Shown here in pieces: positions 1 through 6,069 of a stretch of 21,041 nt of DNA. Location of the stretch: assembly GCA_943357275.1 (NCBI GenBank), contig CALRGL010000008.1, positions 1 through 21,041 on the forward strand. The letters run 5' to 3'. The stretch comes from Candidatus Uhrbacteria bacterium RIFOXYB12_FULL_58_10. Its GTDB lineage: Bacteria > Patescibacteriota > Patescibacteriia > UBA9934 > GWF2-40-263. Position 1 is the first letter of the stretch; the number at the start of each line of letters is the position of its first letter. The notes under the pieces were generated by a model, which made no database searches, had not been told where the DNA came from, and saw only the letters and a list, made by a program, of their open reading frames with translations. Both the position numbers and the translations under genes were made by a program.

Positions 1-1346
1 TAAGGCAACAATTCTGTTCCATCAGCGCCATTTGATATTTTAGCATCTTTATATCCCGAACAATCTTTTATGGCCGTACAATCAATATCTATAAATACAC
101 AAGCCCCATCTGTTAAAAACTTTAGAGCCCCTATGTCATTTGTAAGATCTCCATCCTTTGTCCAACCACAACTCTGAACACGTGTTGGTTTTTCTGCAGG
201 TCCTTCAATTGGATAGACAAATTGTCCACAAACTGTTGCGGATGGCACAATACCAGTCTTTTTCATCCCTCCATCACGATCTTCTGATCCTTCATAAATA
301 TCTCCGCAGGATAAACAAGTAGCTCTATTTCCACCACCTAAACACTGATCCTTTGCATATCCTAAATTGTTCTCATAAGGACAATGTTTAAAATTACACG
401 TCGTTCCTGCTGGCACTTCTGTACCTTTTGGTCCTTTTGTTACTTCACCAAGTTGACCACATTGAAAACTGGCATATTTTGAAGAATCACCTGAGTAGGT
501 AAATTGCTTCACAGCGATCGAAAATTTTTCATCGTATAGTGTCTCACAACTCTTTCCTGCCCCAGCCACGTTCACTGTCTTAATCATTGGTAACCGAGGA
601 ACCGAGACACTCGATAATTGCGGATTGATGAGTTCAATGATTACGATAGAACTAATCAACAAGATCAGACCCGTGGCAGCGTGTTGTATACGTTTCTTTC
701 CTTCTCCTTCTTGATTACGCGAGATTCCACCAAGAGCATATTGCAGACCACCGATCATAATCATGACAATCGCAATAATAATCCCCGCTGTTTCCATCCA
801 CTTAAATAAGGTTCCAATATACGTTTCTAAGTCATTCACCATGATCAAACCACCAATAGAAATATTCAGTCGAACATTCGTGGAATTCTTTGGAGCATAG
901 CAATAGTGTGCACCCGGCAGGCACTCAGGAGGTTGAAACGTATCAAAAGTGTCAGCCGTTGATCCACAAACCACGGAACTATTCGGATCTTTTTGTGAAG
1001 GATCTCCGCAATATTCTTTGATAGCTGCTGAACATTGTTCCTGAGTAAAACAATTTTGATTTTGTGCAGGATATTGCGTGAGGTCAAACGCACACACAGC
1101 CATCTTATCTTTTTGTGCCTTACACGAGTCCTTACAATCGGACACACTGAGCACTTTAATCTCTCCACCTCCAGGCGGTTTGGTTCCTTCCTTAGTTGCA
1201 CAAAAACAATCACATTTTTTTGCGACAAGTTGAGCTTGATTTCCAAATTGAGCGTGAATTGGAAGAATCGGTAAAAAAACAACGACAACAAATAAAGCAA
1301 TACTTGCCTTCCAAACGTTATTTTTCAATGCAGTCATTTTTAACAT
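1..1346 (-). CDS. Cys-rich TrbC/VirB2-like two-helix membrane protein (paralog 2, C-terminus cut by window edge)
   Basis: An open minus-strand frame runs from ATG at 1346 to the window edge, giving 448 visible codons and no stop. An N-terminal signal segment (about residues 14-32, ending PIHAQ) leads to an extracytoplasmic domain with 12 cysteines. Two hydrophobic helices follow (about 184-206 with MIGGLQYALGG, and 222-241), then a second Cys-rich domain with 12 cysteines before the edge. The helix pair with its short basic loop (EGEGKKRIQ) is the arrangement of TrbC/VirB2-type pilin subunits. The protein is a clear paralog of its upstream neighbour: both have DLETY before helix 1, NPQL after helix 2, and later CGQF, CGWTKD and CxxIxxC. 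Its start lies inside the neighbour's last codons (29-nt overlap, or 20 nt from the alternative ATG at 1337), so translation is probably coupled. No Shine-Dalgarno site is visible. The exact function is unknown; a pilin-like or secretion-channel role is inference. Confidence 0.85.
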   Translation of the reverse strand, partial: MLKMTALKNNVWKASIALFVVVVFLPILPIHAQFGNQAQLVAKKCDCFCATKEGTKPPGGGEIKVLSVSDCKDSCKAQKDKMAVCAFDLTQYPAQNQNCFTQEQCSAAIKEYCGDPSQKDPNSSVVCGSTADTFDTFQPPECLPGAHYCYAPKNSTNVRLNISIGGLIMVNDLETYIGTLFKWMETAGIIIAIVMIMIGGLQYALGGISRNQEGEGKKRIQHAATGLILLISSIVIIELINPQLSSVSVPRLPMIKTVNVAGAGKSCETLYDEKFSIAVKQFTYSGDSSKYASFQCGQLGEVTKGPKGTEVPAGTTCNFKHCPYENNLGYAKDQCLGGGNRATCLSCGDIYEGSEDRDGGMKKTGIVPSATVCGQFVYPIEGPAEKPTRVQSCGWTKDGDLTNDIGALKFLTDGACVFIDIDCTAIKDCSGYKDAKISNGADGTELLP

Positions 1347-2697
1347 AGGCATCAGTATCATATTTACAATCTGTCTCTACTTTTCCTCCGTTCAAAACGG
1401 AACAAGGATTTTCTTCACAGATTGTTTGTAGGCCAAAATTTCCACAACCTCCACCGCAAAGAATACTAGATTCGTAAATGATGTACTCCAGTTCTAAACC
1501 TCTTCCCCCACCACTTGTATAATTATGAACTCGAACCTGATCATCATAGTCATCACAAGAACGAATCGATGCACAGTTGATCTGAATTTCCGCACAAGAA
1601 CCTGTACGCAAAGCCTTAAAATTATATCCACTGTTTACGTCACTATCTTTTGTCCATCCACATTGTTTAATCGACGGTTGGTTGTAGTACGTTGTCACTG
1701 TTTTTGGAAATTGACCGCACAACTGAGGAGAAGGTTTGAGATTGTAAGGAATATGGGCAACTCCTTGATTATTTTCACCTCCCTCAACCAAGAAGTAACA
1801 CCGTGTGCAAATGGATCCACCTGGGTACATCAAACATTGTTCCTCTGCTTTACCACATGTTCGCCAAACACATTGCGTTCCTGCAGCCACATCCACACCT
1901 TTTTCATTTTTAAATACATCAGAAACGTCCCCACACTTCCCTACTGAATCAGACAAGGTGTATTTTTTTAAAAGATAATCATTACAACTAATTCCGTTAG
2001 CCAGTACGATCGTTTTAACCATTGGTAACTTTGGAACATTGAGTTTTAGTAGTTGTGGATTGACTGTCTGAACAATCATGGCGCTTGTAAACAACAAGAC
2101 AAGTCCAATCACTCCATTTTGAATCCGTTTTTTTCCTTTATCAATTTGATCTTTTGCAAGTCCCCCAAGGGCATATTGAATACCACCGATCATCACAAAA
2201 ACAATGGTAATGACAACAGCTGCGCTCAACATCCAACTAAACACCTTTGATAAATAGGTCTCAAGATCTTTTACGGTTGTGATATCCCCAATAGGAACAC
2301 CCAACTCAATCTCCTCTGTGCCTGATTTGTTAAAACAATAACGATACGTTGCCGGGCAGTTTGGATTTGGTCCCGCATCCCAATCCCCATTGTATCCGAA
2401 ATCCGTTTCCTTATTTTCACATTGTTCCTGTGTAAAACACTGAACATCATTTTCGGGCCACCCAGAAGGATCTTTTGCACAAATCAAATAGGTTGCTTTT
2501 TTTGCCAGACACCCACTCTTACAAGCTGTCTGTGTCGTTGTCCCAAGTCCAATCGCTCCCTCATCTGTACCGCACCAACAGCTACACGTCGGCTGACCTG
2601 CATCATCTTTGATCGCTTGTGCAAACGTAACAACAGGAACGAAATTCCAAAAGAAAACAGAACAAACGGCAAGGAACAATGCCCATTTACGGAACAT
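1318..2697 (-). CDS. Cys-rich TrbC/VirB2-like two-helix membrane protein (paralog 1)
   Basis: The protein has 459 residues. The ATG at 2697 is preferred over the longer open frame because it gives a clean signal peptide (MFRKWALFLAVCSVFFWNF to about AQA, residue 28) and overlaps the upstream dsbA-like stop by 11 nt. Residues 29-130 carry 10 cysteines. Helix 1 (about 156-179, MIGGIQYALGGL) and helix 2 (about 192-212) form a TrbC/VirB2-like hairpin with a basic loop (DKGKKRIQ). Residues about 235-459 carry 18 cysteines. Even numbers on each side of the helices fit disulfide pairing outside the cytoplasm. The protein is far longer than a classical VirB2 pilin, so the pilin-like core sits between two large Cys-rich domains. 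Its immediate upstream neighbour encodes a DsbA-like protein, which suggests assisted folding. No ATPase or other type IV secretion component is in the window, so the job of the complex is unknown. Confidence 0.88.
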   Translation of the reverse strand: MFRKWALFLAVCSVFFWNFVPVVTFAQAIKDDAGQPTCSCWCGTDEGAIGLGTTTQTACKSGCLAKKATYLICAKDPSGWPENDVQCFTQEQCENKETDFGYNGDWDAGPNPNCPATYRYCFNKSGTEEIELGVPIGDITTVKDLETYLSKVFSWMLSAAVVITIVFVMIGGIQYALGGLAKDQIDKGKKRIQNGVIGLVLLFTSAMIVQTVNPQLLKLNVPKLPMVKTIVLANGISCNDYLLKKYTLSDSVGKCGDVSDVFKNEKGVDVAAGTQCVWRTCGKAEEQCLMYPGGSICTRCYFLVEGGENNQGVAHIPYNLKPSPQLCGQFPKTVTTYYNQPSIKQCGWTKDSDVNSGYNFKALRTGSCAEIQINCASIRSCDDYDDQVRVHNYTSGGGRGLELEYIIYESSILCGGGCGNFGLQTICEENPCSVLNGGKVETDCKYDTDAYVKNDCIEK

Positions 2698-3430
2698 ACG
2701 TTGTTTTGGATACAAGGGAGGCAAAAATTTCTTCAAACATTTTTTCTGGAATAGAGCCGGCAACACGATTTCCGTTAATAAAAAAGGTTGGAGTGCCTCG
2801 AACACCGGCGGCAAAACCTTCTTCTATATCTGTTTGAATTTCTGCGGAATATTTTTCACTATTCATGCAGTTTTTGTAACGACTTTCATTGATACCAACT
2901 TGTTTAGCAAGCTCCAAGAGTCGATCCTCAGAAAGATCGTTTTGATTTTGGTAAATCTTATCGTGAAGTTCCCAGAATTTTCCTTGTTCATGGGCACATT
3001 CAACAGCAAGAGAAGCTGTTTTTGCAATTGGTCGAAGATCTTCCAACGGAAAATCTCTATAGACTAGTTGAATTTGATTTGGATGTGCTAATAAAAATTT
3101 CTTCAAAACAAAGTAGACTTCTCGTGAATACGGACAACTAAAATCTCCAAATTCCACAATCGTAAGTGGGGCATCCTTTGGCCCAAGTGATGGATCATCT
3201 TCTGTGACAAGATTAAATTCTCCGTCAGGAATAGGAGCGGATGGTAACGCTGTACCCACACTCAGTGAGCCAATCACGTCTGAACTGGCTGGATCGATCT
3301 CACCTTTTTGAATCAGCAGGGCGTAAAATAAAACACGCCAGACAAAGAGTCCGATCAACCCTAAAACACCAAAGGTGATCACGGTTGCGACCCAATTTCT
3401 TTTCTTATGAATGTGCTGCTCCGTTTCCAT
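2687..3430 (-). CDS. DsbA-family thioredoxin-fold protein, membrane-anchored, with CPYS active site
   Basis: The protein has 247 residues. The ATG at 3430 is chosen because it directly precedes a single N-terminal transmembrane anchor (about 13-39) and lies 13 nt below an extended -10; the longer open frame would run through secG. The DsbA-like fold is shown by APLTIVEFGDFSCPYS (active site C99-P-Y-S102), the family-typical segment around C145 (ECAHEQGKFWELHD), C188 (KNCMNS) and the cis-proline loop RGTPTFFING (P214). The second cysteine of the usual CxxC motif is serine, so ordinary dithiol oxidase chemistry through this motif is not possible. It could act as a monothiol isomerase, hold substrates, or use C145/C188. 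It is the first gene of an operon with two Cys-rich exported proteins that are obvious candidate clients. Family membership is clear; client and reaction are inferred. Confidence 0.9.
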   Translation of the reverse strand: METEQHIHKKRNWVATVITFGVLGLIGLFVWRVLFYALLIQKGEIDPASSDVIGSLSVGTALPSAPIPDGEFNLVTEDDPSLGPKDAPLTIVEFGDFSCPYSREVYFVLKKFLLAHPNQIQLVYRDFPLEDLRPIAKTASLAVECAHEQGKFWELHDKIYQNQNDLSEDRLLELAKQVGINESRYKNCMNSEKYSAEIQTDIEEGFAAGVRGTPTFFINGNRVAGSIPEKMFEEIFASLVSKTTYVP

Positions 3431-3443
3431 AAAATCTGTAAAA

Positions 3444-3452
3444 AGTATACCA
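3444..3452 (-). promoter_or_regulatory. Extended -10 promoter of the dsbA-like operon
   Basis: Read on the minus strand the site is TGgTATACT (TATACT at 3449-3444), with no good -35. It ends 13 nt before the ATG, so the leader would be only about 5-8 nt. It is divergent from the secG promoter, and both share the 3431-3550 gap. Confidence 0.6.
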
Positions 3453-3491
3453 TAGAATAAGAGGAAAAAGACGCAGCGCTCACCACAAGGG

Positions 3492-3520
3492 TTGACGATC
3501 AGGTCCTTCCTTGTTAGGAT
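3492..3520 (+). promoter_or_regulatory. secG promoter
   Basis: TTGACG (3492-3497), a 17-nt spacer, then TAGGAT (3515-3520) preceded by TGt. This predicts a start near 3527 and a leader of about 24 nt before the secG ATG. No Shine-Dalgarno sequence is visible in that leader. Confidence 0.65.
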
Positions 3521-3550
3521 TCCTGCGTTATCCATGGCATTTTTGACCGT

Positions 3551-3772
3551 ATGAATTATCAACTTATCCTCAATATCGCTCAGATTGTTCTCGCTGTTCT
3601 GTTGATCGCTGCTATTATGCTTCAGGCACGTGGAACAGGTCTTGGTGCAGCGTTCGGTGGTGGTGGAAACGTCTTTCGAACGAAACGAGGAGCTGAGAAA
3701 AAACTTCACCAGATGACAATTGTTCTTGCGATTCTCTTTTTTGGAGTCGCTCTTGCAAATGCTCTTGTGTAA
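3551..3772 (+). CDS. secG: Preprotein translocase subunit SecG
   Basis: This 73-residue protein has two hydrophobic helices (about 4-24 and 53-72) joined by the glycine-rich SecG loop GLGAAFGGGGNVFRTKRGAE. That matches SecG in length, topology and loop. SecG is the small, non-essential SecYEG component that aids preprotein movement across the cytoplasmic membrane. It is the first gene of a plus-strand unit and has its own promoter (3492-3520). The next gene starts 5 nt after its stop, so the two are almost certainly co-transcribed. It diverges from the dsbA-like operon, whose products are Sec-type clients, although shared regulation is only suggested by proximity. Confidence 0.93.
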   Translation: MNYQLILNIAQIVLAVLLIAAIMLQARGTGLGAAFGGGGNVFRTKRGAEKKLHQMTIVLAILFFGVALANALV

Positions 3773-3777
3773 CTTTT

Positions 3778-5631
3778 GTGTCAGAAAAAAAACGTACATT
3801 CTTCAATCGATTTAAACAAACTTCGTCAAATCCGACGAAACACCTGACCATGCGTCAGGTTCTTTCCGTTTCTACAGCACGCAAATTTCCTACCTGGAAG
3901 CAGTGGAAACAACTTCCTAGCGTTCTTTCTCTTACAGAACAGCGTCTCGGTAACGCAGGCATTTGGATGATCATGCTTTCGATTGCGACAATGATCTTCT
4001 CTTTTGTTTTGACTCATCGCGTTGAAATCCCAACATTAGGCGGTGAATATACAGAAGGACTCGTTGGGGAACCTCAATTCATCAACCCTCTTTATGCAAC
4101 AACAAACGATGTTGATGCAGATCTTTCGTCTTTGGTTTACTCGGGACTCTTATCTTTGAGCCCAACACAGGGTCTTATTCCCGACCTCGCGGAAGAATAT
4201 TGGACAAGTGAAGACGGAAAAACTATTTCCTTTCGATTACGAGAAAACGCGGTTTTTCACAATGGAGATCCTGTGAAGGTTCAAGATGTTTTGTTTACGA
4301 TGAGTGCAATTCAAAATCCAGCCTATCGAAGCCCTCTCGCCCCGCAGTTTAAAGGAGTGACCGTGAATCAAGATGATGATCGCATTGTTTCCTTTGTCTT
4401 AGAAAAACCATCGTCCACGTTTTTAAACACCCTCACAGTCGGAATTCTTCCTTCCAGTGTTTGGTCAGAAATTCTTCCACAAAATGCTCCTCTTGCTGCT
4501 CTAAACCTCCAACCAATTGGCAGTGGTCCTTATGAGTTTTCCGAATTTTCAAAAGACAAACGAGGGTCGATTCTTTCCTACACCCTTAAAGCAAACACGG
4601 ACTACTATAACGGTGGGGCTCACATCGAAACGTTAAATTTCAAATTCTATCCGGATGCAAAGGAAGCCATGGATGCGTTCAATCAAAAATTTGTTGAAGG
4701 AGTGAGTGTGATTCCGTTTGAAGACATTCAAACCGTTGCAGACAAAAAATCTGTTACTCTCCACCAACCTTATCTTCCTGACGAAGTTGTCTTGTTTTTT
4801 AACGAAAAAACAAACGCACAACTAAAAGACCTTTCTGTTCGCACAGCTATTGCCCAAGCGATTGATCGAAACAAGATTGCTCAAGACGTGTTCCAGGGAA
4901 CCGTGCGAGCTATTGAAACTCCCCTTCTTCCTGGGATGGTTGGTTACTCAGCTGATCTACATGCTCCATCGTTTGATCTAAACCATGCAAATGAACTGAT
5001 TGGTGCAGTGAAGATTCCTGAGATGAACGTAGAACCAAAGCCAGAGGCAACAGAAGGAACTGGTGAAACTGCTGAAGAACCAGCGGAACCTACACCAGAG
5101 CCCGTACTAGCATCCAAAAAGTTGACGTTCAAGCTTACGATCATGGACCGACCTGAATTTCAGGCCGTTGCAACAAAGATTCAAGAACAACTTGCACAAA
5201 TCAACATTCAAATTGAAATCGTCGCCATTCCCGCAGACGAATTTGCAAATACCGTCATCGAACCTCGAAATTTCGAGCTTTTGCTGGGTTCTGTGTATCT
5301 TCAAGCCAATCCAGACCTCTCTTTATTCTGGCACTCTTCCCAAATTGGAGAAAATGGGCTAAACTTGAGCGGATATCAAAACAAGGACGTCGATGCACTC
5401 CTTGAAAAGGCACAGCAAACAACTTCGGTTGAAGACCGTGCTACGCTTCTAAGGTCGATCCAGGAACAAATTTTGAAAGATGTCCCAGCTGTTTTCTTGT
5501 ATCAATCGACCTATCCCTACGCAACTCCAAAATCGATCCAAAACGTGGTGATCGATCAAATCAACGTTCCTCAAGATCGTTTCGCAACGATCAAAGATTG
5601 GTTCATTAAGACAAAAAAGACTCTGAAGTAG
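3778..5631 (+). CDS. Peptide/nickel-type ABC transporter substrate-binding protein (SBP_bac_5), membrane-anchored
   Basis: The protein has 617 residues from GTG at 3778, 5 nt after secG; an ATG at 3850 would give a shorter cytoplasmic tail. About 60 basic N-terminal residues precede one transmembrane helix (about 62-80, no lipobox), so it looks like a type II membrane-anchored protein rather than a free or lipidated binder. From residue about 84 the sequence follows family 5 extracellular binding proteins (Opp/Dpp type): GLVGEPQFINPLYA, an LAEEYW-type segment, FHNGDPVKVQDVLF, IGSGPYEF and, near the end, LPEF-like partner segments replaced by QEQILKDVPAVFLYQ. A Pro/Glu/Thr-rich, probably disordered insert lies at about 415-447 between the two lobes. 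No permease or ATPase gene is nearby, so it may serve a distant transporter or have another ligand-binding role. The family call is firm; the ligand is unknown. Confidence 0.88.
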   Translation: MSEKKRTFFNRFKQTSSNPTKHLTMRQVLSVSTARKFPTWKQWKQLPSVLSLTEQRLGNAGIWMIMLSIATMIFSFVLTHRVEIPTLGGEYTEGLVGEPQFINPLYATTNDVDADLSSLVYSGLLSLSPTQGLIPDLAEEYWTSEDGKTISFRLRENAVFHNGDPVKVQDVLFTMSAIQNPAYRSPLAPQFKGVTVNQDDDRIVSFVLEKPSSTFLNTLTVGILPSSVWSEILPQNAPLAALNLQPIGSGPYEFSEFSKDKRGSILSYTLKANTDYYNGGAHIETLNFKFYPDAKEAMDAFNQKFVEGVSVIPFEDIQTVADKKSVTLHQPYLPDEVVLFFNEKTNAQLKDLSVRTAIAQAIDRNKIAQDVFQGTVRAIETPLLPGMVGYSADLHAPSFDLNHANELIGAVKIPEMNVEPKPEATEGTGETAEEPAEPTPEPVLASKKLTFKLTIMDRPEFQAVATKIQEQLAQINIQIEIVAIPADEFANTVIEPRNFELLLGSVYLQANPDLSLFWHSSQIGENGLNLSGYQNKDVDALLEKAQQTTSVEDRATLLRSIQEQILKDVPAVFLYQSTYPYATPKSIQNVVIDQINVPQDRFATIKDWFIKTKKTLK

Positions 5632-5650
5632 GCAATCGTTTCTGATTGCC
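5631..5650 (+). other. Hairpin at the end of the binding-protein gene
   Basis: GGCAATC and GATTGCC form a perfect 7-bp stem with a 6-nt loop starting at the last base of the stop codon. No T-run follows, and the tRNA begins 7 nt later. It is more likely an mRNA 3'-end or tRNA-processing structure than an intrinsic terminator. Confidence 0.4.
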
Positions 5651-5656
5651 GTTCGT

Positions 5657-5742
5657 GCCGGAGTGGCGAAATGGTAGACGCGCTACGTTCAGAGCGTAGT
5701 GGGTGCAAACCCATGGGAGTTCGAGTCTCCCCCCCGGCACCA
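5657..5742 (+). tRNA. tRNA-Leu (anticodon CAG)
   Basis: An 86-nt cloverleaf with encoded CCA. The acceptor stem is GCCGGAG/CCCCGGC, the D stem GCG/CGC has GG in the loop (5673-5674), and the anticodon stem is CTACG/CGTAG with loop TTCAGAG (CAG at 5690-5692). A long variable arm (GGGT gcaa ACCC) marks a class II tRNA. The T arm is GGGAG TTCGAGT CTCCC, the discriminator is A, and CCA is at 5740-5742. It reads CUG leucine codons. One oddity is an A6-C67 mismatch in the acceptor stem beside a run of seven C, so a sequencing or assembly error there is possible. Confidence 0.95.
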
Positions 5743-5745
5743 GTC

Positions 5746-5866
5746 ACTTTCCATAATTGCACGAGATCCTTGGGCTTCGGTCAAAAATCATTTCGCGGTA
5801 GGTATCCCTACCGCTCAACGATCTTTTGCCCTCCAGCCCGGCGCATCTCGCACAATTCTGGAAAGT
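5746..5866. repeat. Long imperfect palindrome just after tRNA-Leu
   Basis: This 121-nt near-complete inverted repeat begins 3 nt after the tRNA CCA. The centre is a perfect stem GCGGTAGG tatc CCTACCGC (5795-5814). The outer arms 5746-5767 and 5845-5866 match at 19 of 22 positions, and partly matching blocks lie between. As RNA it would fold into one long hairpin. There is no open frame of interest. It may be a palindromic repeat element or a structured 3' trailer of the tRNA transcript. Confidence 0.6.
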
Positions 5867-5886
5867 TATCATTTGTTAAAACATCA

Positions 5887-5940
5887 GACGTGGCCTTTTT
5901 CGTTTCACAAATTCTTTGTGCGACTCATAAAGATCACGTC
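5887..5940. repeat. Second imperfect palindrome in the tRNA-RNase J gap
   Basis: GACGTG (5887-5892) pairs with CACGTC (5935-5940) and CACAAA (5906-5911) with TTTGTG (5915-5920) around a 3-nt loop. The stretches between these blocks are partly complementary. It looks like a diverged 54-nt hairpin of the same general kind as the preceding palindrome. Confidence 0.45.
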
Positions 5941-6002
5941 AACCTCGTTCGTTTTATCTTGTCCATTACAATTCAACAAATTAACTTAATTTTATTTATT
6001 CT

Positions 6003-6022
6003 CTTTTAGCATTCGCTAAAAG
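6003..6022 (+). other. Perfect 8-bp hairpin upstream of RNase J
   Basis: CTTTTAGC attc GCTAAAAG is a perfect stem-loop 48 nt before the RNase J ATG, in an AT-rich stretch. The downstream sequence is T-rich but interrupted (TCTCTTTTATTTT). It could be a weak terminator of the tRNA unit or part of a structured RNase J leader. Confidence 0.45.
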
Positions 6023-6040
6023 CTATCTCTTTTATTTTAA

Positions 6041-6067
6041 AGGGCGGACATAAAGCCCGCCCGTACA
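6041..6067. repeat. Short palindromic repeat, copy A
   Basis: GGGCGG (6042-6047) pairs with CCGCCC (6057-6062) around a CATAAAG-containing loop. Twenty-one of 25 bases match a second copy at 14315-14339 inside a glycosyltransferase gene, so it is a dispersed element. Here it ends 3 nt before the RNase J start codon, where a hairpin could block or tune translation. Confidence 0.65.
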
Positions 6068-6069
6068 CT

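Noticed and set aside
866..1300. 144-residue minus-strand open frame
   Set aside because: It lies in another frame of the Cys-rich paralog 2, which has a signal peptide and paralogous motifs in its own frame.
3431..3799. N-terminal extension of the dsbA-like frame to 370 residues
   Set aside because: It would run through the divergent promoter and antisense to secG; the ATG at 3430 gives the expected membrane anchor.
5671..6009. 112- and 96-residue plus-strand frames after the tRNA
   Set aside because: They begin inside tRNA-Leu and read through palindromic sequence; no domain, ribosome site or signal.
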